A stretch of 64,000 nucleotides of DNA from Diphasiastrum complanatum (Eukaryota > Streptophyta > Lycopodiopsida > Lycopodiales > Lycopodiaceae), in assembly GCA_029204225.1 (NCBI GenBank), contig CM055108.1:12339955-12403954 (forward strand). The letters are read 5' to 3'. Below the pieces are notes generated by a model. It had not been told where the DNA came from and ran no database searches. It saw only the letters and a list, made by a program, of their open reading frames with translations. A program made the translations under genes and the position numbers. This document shows, piece after piece, positions 45,181 through 58,194 of the stretch; within the stretch, counting starts at the first letter, position 1, and every line of letters begins with the position of its first letter.

Positions 45181-47215
45181 TACAGCAAGATCGAAACAAA
45201 TTTAGTTAAAATCTGTTCAATATTTAGTCCAGTCGCATGTTCAACGTGTGTCAACTGTGTGTTCCAAAACGCCGATCCATCCTTGAGCATGCAAGTTACA
45301 AATAACATCCCCACCAACAATTTTTTTTTGGGGGGGAGAGAGTGGATCTGCTTGGATCCACTAGGAGCAGTTACATTGCTAGCAACAACATCAGCAAGAT
45401 CGATAGCCAAGGTCACAAACCAAAGACGAGAACGACAAGGCTAAGAAGCAAATGGGCAATCCAAAAGGACTCAATCAGAAGAAGTACCCCAGTCACGACG
45501 AAGATCCTTCAGAAAAGAGAAGCACAAGCAATGGGAAATCAATCTCCTTCTTCAACCAGCTTTCTTGCAATACATTTGCATCCACTGTCCCTACCTTCCA
45601 TCTATCTGTTTGCCATCATTCCAGTGTTCATCTAAGAAATCCCCAGTTTTTCAAGGATAGTTTCGCCGAAGCGGCTAAGAGATCATTGCAAATGTCTTGC
45701 AGAGGCCAACTACCACCTACATTGGTTGGTCATCCAAAAAAGAAGACCTAAGAAAGTAGACGAAGCAGTATAACGAAATAAAGAGAAAGATCTAAGAAGA
45801 TGAGGAGGAAAGGACAAAACTTAAGCAACAAATGAGTCAGATCGATCTTTATCAAAAGAAACTCTCTGGAGCAATGATAGTCGAATCCCCTCCTATGAAG
45901 CCCGAAGAGATCCAAAAGTAATGGATGAAAGGAAAAAAGAGTTGTAAAAAAAAAGAAAAGATGAAGACAACCGTGAACCTATAGAATAAAGCGAGCTCCT
46001 CACTGGTAAAAGCTCGACATTGCAAAGGTCCAAGGCTGCAAGTGTAAAGCTATTAGTTCCTTCACCCTTCCACCATGCCTTCATCGTTTCCCTACCATCA
46101 CCAAACCATCTGTCCAAATCTACTCCTACCACCAATGTGTTGATGGGTCCATCTCCTTGAAGACTGTTAACCAAGGTTTGTGCAACCTATCAATCAAAGA
46201 TTCTCCTCTTCACATCAAGGAAAGAGCGTCGACAAAATTGGAATTTCAATTGAGAGAAAAACTGTGAAAATGCCTAGAAGCAAAATGGAGGATACAGACC
46301 TCCCAGAAGTTAGTACCTACCAAAAAATTAATGATGAAATTGTCAATGGCAAATACAAGTGATAAAAGAAAAAGACACGCGAGATGCAGTCAGGCATGCA
46401 AGTTGTGAAGCTGTTGGGAGCTCTCCAATTTTGAGAATGTCAACCACTTGCAGCAATAAGGCATTCTGGTTACATTGCAGCAAACAATTTTTGTGATAAA
46501 GACCGACAACAATAAGCACTTGGTTTTATGCAAGAGAATGAGAATCTATGGTTTTCCAAGTGATAATCGAAGATGCCAATGCGGAAGCGGAGCGACATCA
46601 TTCAATATGAGTTGCAGTGGGTCTTACAACACAGGGGTGGGATGATGTTGGCTGATTCTGACGAATCCCCAAGATACTCGACCAGAGCTACCCATGAGCA
46701 CCTCTCACCTTAGACCGAGGAAGTCTTTGAGAAGACGAGACAAACAAAGACTGAGAGCCAAGAAGTACTAGTTAAGAATCACAAGCAAGAACTGTGTAAG
46801 TCTCATAGTAAATCCTGAAAGATGCAATGACCATGTAGGAACTAGTATATCTAGGCAAAGTAATAAATGCAAGTAGACCCCTCTTAAAGAAAGTAGTATA
46901 ATGGTGACCTCTAGTGGAGAGCATTATTCCACTTGTAATATGTGAAATGTGGAAATGCCACTATGATGCCACCTAAGCCAGTCTCTTGTTTATTTAAGAG
47001 ACTCACCCTTTGTAGAAGGGAGATGTTTGTGTAATGCATCTCCTCCATGTCCAAATGACAAGTGCCTCCATGAGTTTGGTGCATCCTTTGAGCTCCTTGA
47101 TGTTGATTGCTTTCTGGAGTGATTCTGTTATGATAATGCCCTTCCATTCCATGTGTGTGGTTCGGGATTTAGTGGTGGATTATTTTCTTGCTTTCCTAGT
47201 TGTGGATTAGATTTT
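45181..47215. other. Unassigned segment, unit C (ancestral orientation)
   Basis: Plus frames 45452-45751 (GNPKGLNQKKYPSHDEDPS, FFKDSFAEAAKRSLQMS) and 46180-46362 correspond to A. On the minus strand 45893-46174 reads GDGPINTLVVGVDLDRWFG. Between 45780 and 45920 there is a Lys/Glu/Gln-rich stretch. C keeps the 49 bp missing from A near 46705. No family recognised. Confidence 0.5.
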
Positions 47216-47872
47216 TTTTCTTGTTTGTGGATTAATATAGGAATCAACATTCAGGTAAACTATTGAGGCTAGAAATGTGGTGTAAATTTTGTAGATTCTT
47301 GACATTCTAGTGCTTGATGTTCTTGGGATGTCCAAGAATTAAGAAATGAGTGTTTTTTGATTCTGGGACTTCTAAAATGATGTTAGATTTGTTTTTTGTT
47401 TCAGTTATGTGGATTTGTTTCTGGTAGCAACCAAGTAGTCACCTAATGACATGGGGAGGTGTGCAAGAGAGAATCTATCGATTGAACTTTCAAAGGCACA
47501 CATTCAAACTTGCATGCAAGTTTTTGGAGCTTCATAGTGGGAGAGGAAGGAAATCATATTCCCTTTGCTCCTTCAATCATGCCTTTTACGCTGATGAATC
47601 TTGTTCTGACGTATGATTCTCTCCACTTGTTTGTGTGCATGAAGTGCTTAGTGATTAAAGCTTGCTTTTGGGGTGCATGCATGAATGTTTTTTTACACTC
47701 AGTTGTAGGTGCTCTTTGGTTGAAACCTCCAAGCAAAGTAATCTGTGCATGTAAAGAACATAGAACTGCTGGACTGTAAATCAATTGTAATGGTTGATCA
47801 ATAGCATAATATTGCTTGTGAGCTTTGGTTGTTTCTAGAACTCTTTCTGTGAATCATAAAAATAGTTGGGAA
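47216..47872. other. 3' flank of the NF-YB pseudogene, unit C
   Basis: Contains the single copy of the 0.39 kb repeat duplicated in B, including the 89-codon plus frame 47510-47779. With NF-YB on the minus strand, this stretch lies downstream of its stop and would be 3' UTR or flank. No other gene seen. Confidence 0.5.
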
Positions 47873-48519
47873 CTGCACTAGAAGCTGTAGGAAACAAGAG
47901 CAAACAAGTAGGGTGCTCACTAATATGTGGTGTATTTGCATCAGCAATCCATACGATGCCATCATGGGATGTTGCCCATAGATCTGAGGTTGGATGTATG
48001 GAGAATTATGGATCACTGGAATCGCAGAACGATGAACTCCCCCATTATGGACTCCATGAATTGCTCCCTCCTTCACACGTGCTGCTGCTGACTGATGCCT
48101 CTGCTTTGTCATTGATACCTTTTCCCCCTCCAGTTCACTTTAACTTTGAAGATACACTTTCAGGGGCTCCACATAGTCTTCAAACCCTGAAGTGTTCATT
48201 GCCTATAGATCATCACCATTGATGGTTTTCCGATTCTCATGTTGGCACTTATCTGATGCCTCCCCTGTTATGAAGCATATGAACTCTGAAACACATTCTT
48301 GCACTATTCTTTGGCATCCTTGGAGGTTTTCACATTAGATGAAAGGTGTTTCTTTATGAAGTGGCCTACACTAGCTATGGTCAGAAGTTGGTCTTGTTCT
48401 CGGAGGGAAGAAGACTCACAGCCACCTCCATACTGGCCCCGAGAGTCATTTTTTGAATGGCCACTACTGTTAGGGTTACTGCCCGACCTCTCTACTGAAC
48501 CCCCATCGTTGTCTGCTAA
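47873..48519 (-). pseudogene. NF-YB pseudogene, near full length, unit C
   Basis: From 48519 downward: the start codon is apparently lost (tta before ADNDGGSVE); then a Gly/Ser/Asn-rich N-terminus (SGSNPNSSGHSKNDSRG), [30 protein letters not shown], the same one-base loss as in [30 protein letters not shown], a TAG for Leu/Trp, [14 protein letters not shown], a stop, LEGEKVSMTK, and the C-terminus QPQIYGQHPMMASYG. The old stop near 47875 is CAG. This is a plant NF-YB of the non-LEC1 type, intronless over its length. The order and the shared lesion show that it was dead before B and C separated. Confidence 0.88.
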
Positions 48520-48789
48520 GCTCGAACTTCAAGCAAAAAATTTAGACGAGAATCGCAAGGTAGGGCATGAAACTAGGATGATTTCAAACCTTTGAAGTGG
48601 CAAGGAGGGTCTGTGCTTGTTAATTAGCTTAATTACGGGTTCCATGGGCTCCTGCTTGATGATTGAGACTGGAAATGTGCTATACAACAGTCCAGGCATG
48701 GTTAAGGGTGAAGAAGAGAGGTTTAAGAGTATGGGAGTGAAAAAGCCCTCACCACCACCACCATCACTACCACTTTCGTAACTATACAA

Positions 48790-49754
48790 CTCATTACTCC
48801 CTTACCTATCCATTCCACCATTCCCCAGTTTTGTTTTCCAACCTCCCAACCTCGACCCACTGAGTTCCCAAACCTCCAAGACCATGACAACATGTCAGAG
48901 AGAGCTAAGCAATCCTTGAAGTGGCATGATGAGGCCTCCTACCATCTTCATTGGTTAGTAGATCAGTTGGTGAAAACAGGGGGAGGAGCTCAAGGCAAAG
49001 AACCAGGAGCTACAACACAAAGATGCCCAAGCTGTAGGCATCGCTGAAAGAAATCAGTGCTGAATAGGCCAGGAGACAAGAGGAGCAAACTAATTCTCAA
49101 CTCAACCGTCTTTACAACAAGTGCAAGACCAGCTCAACAAGGAGTTGGTCCTTGTGTGCCACTACAAGGATGTTGGCACCGGCTGTCTGCATAATCCTGC
49201 CATGGGTTCCTCCACTGACACCCATTTATCCCACTCACTCTTTCTTTTTCACGAACAATTATTATCCTTCCTTCCCTCATTTTTTTCCTTCTAATTATTC
49301 GACGACCTCCACTTTTAACACCATGACTACCACATCTTCTTTTAAGTTTGATGATAATTTTTTGAAGCAATTTATTTCACCAACAGCTGCATACAACCTC
49401 ATCACGAACCCACCACCCATCACTCGTCCACTAACTTCATCACCTTCACCTGACACCCAATCACTTGAGTTTGATTCTCCAGATCAAACCCTAGCACTTG
49501 GCGATAATGTGTCACTCTCAAAGGGACTTTCCTCAATGCTTCCAGGGAGCAATCGTGACACTTTTGTTGGACCAACGGCTGAGGAATCAACCTTAGATCT
49601 GGAGCGTAAGGCGAAGTTCCAAGATACCAAGAGTGTCACAACTCTACATGACTATTTGGCAAGGCCTTCAAGGAAGTTGTCCGAGAAATCCAAAATAAAG
49701 ATCCGGAGACAATTTGACAATCGAAAGGAGTCCGAGGATTTTTGGAGGACATAA
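48790..49754 (+). other. D2 open reading frame and upstream coiled-coil-like part, unit C
   Basis: From ATG 48892 a frame reads SERAKQSLKWHDEASYHLHW, followed in a shifted frame by ELKAKNQELQHKDAQAVG and QLNRL-type heptad-like sequence. Frame 49152-49754 has PTHSFFFTNNYYPSFPHFF, NFLKQFISPTAAYNLITNPP, SPDQTLALGDN, HDYLARPSRKLSEK and RQFDNRKESEDFWRT, then a TAA where B has a Tyr codon. So the C-terminal 30 residues of B are lost here. No known family; B and C agree closely in the Pro-rich and basic parts. Confidence 0.45.
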
Positions 49755-49909
49755 AAGAGAAAAGACCAGGGAGATTTAAAGAAAGTGACTAATGAAGATT
49801 ACCCTAAACTCAGCGGCTTAGTAAATGCCTAGAGACCACACCCCTCTTGGAGAATAGTAAGAATATCTAAGGGCACCAAGTTGGCCTCACTTGTATTCTT
49901 GGTAACAAG

Positions 49910-50076
<167 letters not shown>

Positions 50077-51788
50077 ATGGATGAGAAGTCGTTAGAACTA
50101 ACCCTATTATGCTTAGTTTACAACTCAACGGAAGAACATACTGTTCAGGTGGGCCTTTTTGTGTAAATCACCTTACCTATACCCAGACTATGAATATAAA
50201 CATTGATTGTAAGCGAATCATTCACCCTAAATCTAATGGACAGGATTTTTTACTGGAATAAACTTCTTCCACAAGCCCAACCGGATGGGCTCTATGGAAG
50301 ACTATAATAGAGCATAAACCATACCCATTGTCACCATTACAGCGATTGAATAGGAGTTCACTACTTTCTTTTTCCTCTTGTCTACAAGCGAAGTGATGGG
50401 TACGCACCCTCTTGACTTCATGCTCTTTAACTTTGTAGTTTACCATTTTATGATGGATTATTCATGCTTAGATTCATCGCTGGACATCGAACTATGCTAC
50501 ATCTTTTTGGTAGCCTTTGTGCGTGCAGAAGCAGCGCTGGCTTTCCAACCATAATTAGCATCGTTTACAACATCATGCAATATTTAGAATACAATAAAAA
50601 TATCAAAAACTTTCCTACAGGGTCAGCGCTGGTTTTTCAGAACTCTACGACCTTTTTTGAGCTTCTTTGTATGCACAGAATGCAATATATATTTTAGATG
50701 TTGTGAGTAAAAGTAAGCTTCTGGTCAGCGACGGACCAATAGCTTTCATGTATTGTTTGTAGCCTTAATTTACTAGCATTGAAAACCAGCGATGGGCCTT
50801 CGGTTGACTGGAATAAGGTGTTTTTTATCTCTATCTGGATTCCGTTTATCAGATTATAGACTGTTAGTACAGCGATTTGCTACAAGGAAAACATTCACAT
50901 ATTGCTTGAAATGGTGGACTTGTTTAACATACAATTAGCAGGTTGATAAAGCAGGTTCAAAGTAGAGTGAATGCATGCTGATTCGATTAGACACACATGT
51001 CGTACACACACACACACACAGTCATATAGGTTTTATGCTTACACTTCTTTAGAGCTGAAAAACACATTTGACAAACGAGCTGATTGAGATCTTCACTCAG
51101 TAAAGGTCAAATTAATCTGATGTGGTGTAATATGTTCTGTTACACAAACAAACATTAGAATCTGACTGCAGTTTGTTCCGCTATCCTATTGCACATGCTA
51201 GTTTGTCGAGTTCTTAATTATATTTTAATGTGAAAGTTGCATTTTGCGGGTGCTGTTGATACTATAAGAAGAGTATATGTTTCAGTATATCAGCTTTCCC
51301 TTCACATTGCATTACCATTAATCAAGGAGTGTCTAATAATCTGATTTGGATAGAATTATTGATATTGGATCGAATCTAGTGATAGATATTAGAATAATAT
51401 TGGTTCGCATTCCTTTAACATTTCCTTGAAGCTTCAAGAAGATCGCGATCAGATCTGAGTTTCTTCAATAACTGACAGAAATATAACAGGAGCTTACAAG
51501 TACAGTGGCGTGTTACAGAAACAGAAACAACATTAAGCTTCGGGGAACGCAAAAGAGAGAAGGTTGAAATCAAAGTCAATTCAGAAAGTTTCCAGTAAAA
51601 TCTTATCATCTTTTTTCTTCTGCGTCTAATTTGATTCACCCCGCACTCGCAAGAAGATGGTATTTTGGATGACTCGGCTAGAGTTCTCTGGTCTTTGCAT
51701 CTTGAATTCAACTGTTTCCCTGAGTGCCATTACAGATTTCGTTTTTTAGATTCTTGAAATAGTTGGAATCAAGCTTGGGCATGCAGCT

Positions 51789-52064
51789 GTGCCACCTATG
51801 AGATACAAAGAATCAGGACCCCGCAATCACCATGACAGTTTTGGTGAGGAGATACGGGACTCACTGTGGGCTCAATCGCAAGACATCAGGTCCTGTTGTG
51901 AAGAGGATGCAATTTGTGCTGTTTACCTTTGTGGGTACGGAAAGGAAGATCCTGTATGGTTGTTACCATCTTGTTCTCACATATTTCATAAACCTTGCCT
52001 TTATTGGTGGCTTGACCAAAACCAAACTTGTCCTACCTGTAGATCTTCTCTTTTGACAAAATAA
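51789..52064 (+). pseudogene. RING-H2 copy, left arm, unit C (Cys to Tyr)
   Basis: 91 codons: the second zinc Cys is Tyr (CAVYLCGYGKED), and DRW is YWW after the sixth ligand. A stop directly follows SSLLTK (aaataattt), earlier than in A and B. The other seven ligands remain. Confidence 0.75.
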
Positions 52065-52098
52065 TTTACTCAGAAAAGTAAGAAGAGAGACGAAGCGT

Positions 52099-52488
52099 TT
52101 ATGATAGAGTCCGCATTGTGGTTTTCTTTCTTCGATAACCATGGCCCTGCCGCAATGAGTTCATTGTATGGAGCAAATGTATATCTTTCGAGAAGTTTGG
52201 CGCTCCATACAACGAACTCATTGCGGCAGGGCCATGGTTACCGTTGAAAGAAAACCACAATGCCGACTCTGTCGTAAGTGCTTCGTCTCTCTTCTTACTT
52301 TTCTGAGTAAATTCTTTTGTCAAAAGAGATCTACAGGTAGGACAAGTTTGGTTTTGGTCAAGCCACCGATCAAGGCAAGGTTTATGAAATATGTGAGAAC
52401 AAGATGGTAATAGCCATACAAGATCTTCCTTTTTGTACCCACAAATTGCATCCTCTTCACAACAGAACCTCTCTGCGATTGAGCCCAC
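52099..52488 (-). pseudogene. RING-H2 copy, right arm, unit C (internal deletion)
   Basis: 129 codons from MGSIAERFCCEEDAIC, then GYKKEDLVW. Fifteen bases encoding the second zinc Cys region (AVCLC) are missing, so the first zinc site is incomplete. LLPSCSHIFHKPCLDRW and TCPTC remain, and the tail reads through the palindrome centre. Confidence 0.75.
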
Positions 52489-53869
52489 AGTGCGACATTT
52501 AGTGAGTCCCGCATCTCTTCACCAAAATTGCCAATGTGATCACAGGGGCCTGATCCTTGATTTCCCACAGGTGGCGCAGCATGCCCAAACTTGATTCCAA
52601 CTATTTCAAGAATCTAGAAAACAAAATCTGTAATGGAACCCAGGGAAACAGTTGAATTCAAGATGCAAAGACCAGAGAACTCCAGCCGAGTCATCCAAAA
52701 TGCCATCTTCTTGCGAGTGCGTGGTAAATTAAATTTAATGCAGAAGAAAAAAGATGCTAAGATTTTCCTGGAAACGTTCTGAATTCACTTTGAATTCAAC
52801 CTTCTCTCTCTCTCTCGTGTTCCCCGAAGATTAACATTGTTTCTGTTTCTGTAACACGCCACTATACTTGTAAGCTCCTATTATATTTTTGTCAAACAAA
52901 CTCAGATCTGATCACGATCTTCTTGAGGCTTCAAGGACATGCTAAAGGAATGTGAACCAATATTATGCTAATATCCACCACTGGATTTGATCCAAAGCAA
53001 ATTATTCGACACTCTAATGGCAATGCAATGTGAAGGGACAGCTGACATACTGAAAACATATTCTCTTCTTATAGTATCGACGGCAGCAGCAAAACGCAAC
53101 TTTCACATTAAAATACAATCAAGAAATGGACAAACAAGCATGTAAAATAAGATAGCGGAACAAACTGCACTCAGATTCTAATGTTTGTTTTTGTAACAGA
53201 ACATATTACAAAACATCAGATTAATTCGACCTTTAATGAGTGAAGTTCTCAATCAGCTCGTATGTCAAATGTGTATTTCAGCTCTAAAAAAGTGTAAGCA
53301 TGAAACCCATATGAGTGTGTGTGTATGTGTGTGTCTAATCGAATCAGCATGCATTCACTCTACTTTGAAACTGCTTTATCAACCTGCTAATTGTGTGTTA
53401 AACAAGGCTATCATTTCAGGCAATATGTGAAAGTTTTCCTTGTTGCAAATTGTTGTACCAAAAGTATATAATCTGATAAACGGCATAGAGATAAAAAAAA
53501 TCTCATTCCAGTCAACCGAAGGTCCATTGTTGGTTTTCAATGCTAGTAGGCCGCAATTAATGCTACAAATAGTATACAAAAGCTCTTGGTCTATCGTTGA
53601 CCAGAAGCTTACTTTTCCTCACAACATCTAAAATATATATAGCATTCTGTGCATACAAAGAAGCTTAGAAAAGGTCGTAGAGTGCTGAAAAACCAGCACT
53701 GGCCTTGTAGGAAAATTTTTGATAGTTTTGTTGTAATCTAAATATTGGATGATGTTGTAAACAGTGCTAATCATGGTTGTAAAGCCAGCATTGCTTCTGC
53801 ATGCATAAAGGCTACCAAAATTTCAACATGCTCTTTGCACTGCTCGAGGTTTACTTCCACCGCTTCTAT

Positions 53870-54280
53870 AGCCTTTTGTGCCTCCCTTTGAATCTTTGGT
53901 GACAAATCAGCGACTGGTTTTTTAGAAGGCTATTATCGAGCATCTTAACTCTTATTCCTTCGGTCAACTTATCAATGATTCACCTGCTGATGCAGTTTGA
54001 GCTCGTCTTCTTTCTTGTGCTGGTCCAGGTGCAGGGGCTTGGCTGGTTGCACGTCATGTTCTTCCACTCTTGCGACTCAACAATGACTTGTTTCTAATTG
54101 CCCTTCAAACCAGATTGGGACTCCCACATCCAATGTTAATTGGTCTCTCCAACTGTTCATTTGGGCATGTGTTGGATTCCTTGGGTACTCATCTTATGCG
54201 GTGCCCCTCAGGTGGAGAACGTATTGTTTCAATGATTCCATTCATGATCTACGTGACTTATGCAAGACTAGCATGCTAAA
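53870..54280 (+). pseudogene. LINE retrotransposon 3' end, unit C
   Basis: Same fragment as in A and B, but with a TGA in the AV-ARLLSC context near 53998 and another shift before 54070. Frame 54070-54279 has LQTRLGLPHPMLIGLSNCSF and THLMRCPSGGERIV. Confidence 0.7.
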
Positions 54281-54378
54281 ATTGTTGATTTCTACCTTCT
54301 AACTAGTTCTAGATGTGTTGATCAAACTGACCCAAGATCATAATCCATTAAGTGCATTTTGGATCATAACTTTTCACA

Positions 54379-54390
54379 TGGTATTAGAGC
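54379..54390 (+). promoter_or_regulatory. Copia-1 primer-binding site, unit C, one mismatch
   Basis: TGGTATTAGAGC; the C at position 7 is T. It follows ttttcaca as in A and B. The leader runs to the gag ATG at 54963. Confidence 0.8.
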
Positions 54391-54962
54391 GGGTTAATTT
54401 GGAGATTCAACCATTTCTAGTGGTGAATTTGAGGGCGCCATAAATTCTTTGTGGATTACACACTCAAATCAAGTTGTTAGAAGCATAGAAAGTGGATCTT
54501 TGTGATCCTATCACCATTTTAGGTCAAATTGCTTGTAGTAGGCCATTTTTTGAGTCCATGCACTGGAATTTGGAGACAAAAATTGCCTATGGTAGATAAT
54601 CATACATTCTAGTAGATGTCATATAAAGATTCGAGCTTTTGCATATAAATTCTTCTTGATTCAATATTTTGCATTTTTGGAGAAACCCTAAATTTGGTAG
54701 GATCTCTTGATTTTCAGGTTGCTAGATTCTCAACAGTAGATTTATGTCTTAGGTGTTAGCAAAAGTTCATCATATTGTGTTTAGATATACTATGGTCAAG
54801 AAATTAAAATTCTAGGTGCTAGGAATTGCTAGAAAGAAGAGAAAAAGGAGAGAATATAATGTTCCATATCTTTGTGATTTTTTCTTGAGTTTCATTTGTT
54901 GATTTCAAGGGAGTGCTTTGTGCATTGGAACAGGTTCAAAGTGAAGATCAAATGATTGCAAC

Positions 54963-57190
54963 ATGGCAATCTCAAGTGTCTTCATGTTAGAAGGCAACGA
55001 TAGACCTACCTCTAACAACTATTCTACTTGGAAGGTCAAGATGGAGTCCTTATTGGAGATGAATGAGTTGATAGAGATTGTTGCAGGGGTGAAGGAGAGG
55101 CCTCAAGCACCCGAAGATCAGTTGATGTATGATCAGAGAACTAAAAGAGCTCTACACATGATTAAGATGAATGCCACCGATGAGCTTCTCAAGGAAGCTG
55201 GTAAGAGCATTACGTCAAAGGAGGCTTGGGATTCATTAAAGAAGCTTTATGAATCTAAGTCTACATCTAGGGTACCAACCCAAAGAAGATGAATCTTTTC
55301 TAGTTTGCAAAAGAAGTAAGAGAGTGCTCATGCTTTTGTTTTGAGAATTAAAGCATACAATGATGAGCTTGCATATATTGATGAGAGTATTAAGGATGTA
55401 GACCTTGTTCAAGTAGTTCTTAATGGCTTGTTGGATGATCATGCTAATATTGTTGAAGATTTTTCCGTTCAAAAGACTTTTCCAAGCATGTTGGATTTGC
55501 AAGAGATATTGGTGAATGAGGAGTTTAGGCTTCAATCAAGAGGAAGTAGATCTACATCTCAAGTTGATGGAGATGAGGCTATGTTCATAAAAGGCAAAAA
55601 CAAAAGCAAGTGGTCAAAGGGTCAAGATCAAAGTGAGCCTTCATATTTTTTTAAGAAGAAGAAAGATAGATAAAATTTGAAGTGCTTCTATTGTGGAATC
55701 AAAGGGCCTTTTTCTAGTGATTGCTTTAAGAAGAAGAGAGATCAAGGTGATAAGAAAACCAACCTAGCTATTGATGAAGATGATGTTGATGAACAAATCT
55801 CAAATGTAGCTTTCATCTTGCTTGTTGGCTAATGATGGAGACATTGATCCTCGGTGGATTTGATCGTGGAGCTACATCACACATGACATATCATGAGGAG
55901 TATTACTCATCCTTGATGGCATTTGAAGGTGAGAAGAAGGTTATTTACATGGCCAATGATGGTGAGTGTGCAATCAAAGGGATTGACACAATTCCTATTT
56001 CCCTTTCCACAAATAGGAATGTGAATTTGAGAGATGTTTTGTTCATTCCTTCCATTACTAAGAACCTTCTTAGTGTAAGTCAATTGCTTGATAAGGGATT
56101 CAAGGTGGAGTTTGTCGGTGGTGCTTGTTTGATCAAGAAAGAAGATTAATTGATTGCAAAAGGGAAAAGGCAAATTAAGTTGTTCAAACTTGATGCTTTT
56201 GTTGTTGCTAACCAATTTGGATGTATGGCAAACAAAGACATGCCAAATCAAAAGGTATGGCACAAGAGATTGGGGCATCTCAACTTCAAGTCATTGGAGG
56301 TGATGGAAAAAAGGCAAGTTGTTTTTGGTCTTCCCAAATCTTTGTCAAGCATTAGTGATGTTGTGAGCAATGTGCATGTTCTAAGTCACATAGGTTACCT
56401 TACAAGAGATTTTCATGGTTTATCTATAATTGGCATTTCTAAAGCCAAGATGTATGCTACATTCATTGATGATTTTAGTAGATTTTTTTGGGTCTATCTA
56501 CTAAAAAGCAAAGTTTAGGTGTTTGATATGTTTGTCAAGTCCAAGATTGCAAGAGAGGTTCAATTTTTTACAAATATCAAGTGCTTGAGGAGTGAAAATG
56601 GTGGAGAGTACATATCTACCAAGTTCAAGGCCTTTTGTGAAGATTATGGGATCAAGATGGAGTACACAAGCCCAAGGACACCTCAACAAAATGGAGTGGC
56701 CAAGAGGAAGAATAGAACTTTATGTGAAAGTGCCAAAGCCATGAGGTTAGGTGCTAGTATTCCTAAATTCTTTTGGGATCAAGCTTTGTTGTGTGCTAAT
56801 TTTCTAAGCAATAGATGGCCAAGTGTGGTATTGGATGAAAAAACTCCTTTAAAAATATTGTTTGGTAGGAGGCCGAGTGTGAAGATTTTCAAAACTTTTG
56901 GTTGTATTTACTATATCAACATTACCCTTGATGATAAAACCAAGGAGGATCCCTCTTCAAAGAAAGGTGTGTTTGTTGGCTACAGTGAGGTAAGCAAGGC
57001 TTACAAGATCTACATTCCGTCAACCAATAAAGTGGTCATTCGCAGAAAGTTTATTTTTGAAGAAGAAAATTTTCCAAAAATTTCTTCAAGTGGTGGTGTG
57101 GACATTGAATCTAAAATTCTTGATGTGGATGATGTGCTTGATGGTACTTTGGATGTTGATGGTGAAGGGCCAAATTCAAGTCAAATCCAA
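54963..57190 (+). pseudogene. Copia-1 gag, protease and integrase, unit C
   Basis: The best gag start: frame 54963-55292 reads MAISSVFMLEGNDRPTSNNY, STWKVKMESLLEMNEL, APEDQLMYDQRTKRALHMIK. It then has a TGA near 55290, and 55341-55673 continues. The knuckle has Pro for His. The protease motif is FDRGATSH (Ser to Arg). 56150-56518 holds VWHKRLGHLNFKSLEVM and FIDDFSRFFWVYLLKSKV, then TAG. Integrase 56519-57307 has LRSENGGEY (Glu for the second Asp) and NGVAKRKNRT, where the catalytic Glu is Lys. KIYIPSTNKVVIRRKF follows. Confidence 0.85.
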
Positions 57191-57920
57191 GGAGGACATA
57201 AAGGGAAAGACAACAACCTTTCAGACTCACTTATGATGAGAAAGGTAAGCAAGTGGAAGTTACTGATCTTGCATTTCTCACATATTTTGGTGAATCTTCT
57301 TGTGTAGATGATGTTATGCAAGTGGATGATGGTTTTCATGGAATGTATGCAACTAATGGATCTGTAAAACAAGTTTTCTTCAATGGCTTTGATGGTCAAG
57401 TGGAAGATCAAGAGGTTGATCTTAAAGGGCTTCATCAGCACAAAAGGAAAGGTGGCAATTTGGAGCTAGTCAAGAGCATCAAAGGAGGGATGTTTTGGAT
57501 CTATTTGTTTAGGTTATTGAAGACTCAAGTAAGGTCAAAGGAGCATCAAGGAATTGTTGTTCAGTTCTACTTTACTTGTTCTGTATCATGTTTGAGCAAT
57601 CTCATGTGAATGTGTGCAAATTGTCAAGATATGGTGAAACTAGCTACATTGTTCTGCATCATTTTGATGCTGGAGTTGTACTAGCATTCTTGGATGGTTT
57701 TGCTGATGGAAATGAAACTATTGTAGGCTCATTATATCACTCATTCATGATCAAGTCATCAAGGGTTGATGACTTCTTGTGGCAAGATGGAGATGGAGGC
57801 TCATTCATGGAGTTTTATGATGGATACATGGCAAGAAAGGACAAAGAGGGAGGAGACATGCAAGCAAATGGTTATCACTCACACTTATTATCTGGTTGCT
57901 GTAATTTCCCAGAGAGTTAA
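57191..57920 (+). other. Unrecognised open region downstream of Copia-1 integrase, unit C
   Basis: Frame 57253 reads EVTDLAFLTYFGESSCVDD and QVDDGFHGMYATNG, and a short deletion near 57485 shifts it. 57576-57920 then encodes 114 aa (SHVNVCKLSRYGETSYIVLH, FLWQDGDGGSFMEFYDG, CCNFPES), the same length as in A. No RT motif. The origin is unknown. Confidence 0.5.
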
Positions 57921-58194
57921 GTTGGAAGCATGGAGGAATCATCTCATTTACATTCTATTTGCTTCTTCATGTTCTAGTTACTTTGGCCATGTAAATTTGA
58001 TGTAAGAAATAGTGAAGCATCCCATGTGGACACTATGCTCTATATCAATTATGGAAGTTACTATGAAACCATAGAAAGGAGGTCTATACTTAGGATGGAT
58101 ATCATTCTAAATTTGGATCAAAGTAGTGTGGTTTAGGGTTACTATGAAACCATAGAAAGGAGGTCTATACTTGGGATGGATATCATTCTAAATT
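57921..58194. repeat. Copia-1 3' tail with 60-bp direct repeat, unit C
   Basis: The repeat gttactatgaaaccatagaa...tatcattctaaat occurs near 58045 and 58136, as in A. The join to Copia-2 is at about 58195 (attctttt-gtgcc), lacking about 65 bp found in A. No gene. Confidence 0.6.

Larger units (their letters stand above)
50476..53820. repeat. 3.3 kb palindrome with convergent RING-H2 copies, unit C
   Basis: Left arm from atcgctggacatcg to about 52170; right arm from about 52200 to ggctacc near 53816. The centre is near 52185. The CA tract at 51004-51020 pairs with the TG tract at 53315-53334. Both RING copies are damaged. Confidence 0.9.

Noticed and set aside
47510-47779. 89-codon ORF (also at 25856 and 26626, minus strand) as a conserved small protein
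   Set aside because: Identity only reflects recent duplication. It lies in the 3' flank of NF-YB on the opposite strand, and has no recognised domain.
53236-53430. Cys-Val repeat ORF
   Set aside because: It crosses the (TG)n tract of the palindrome arm.
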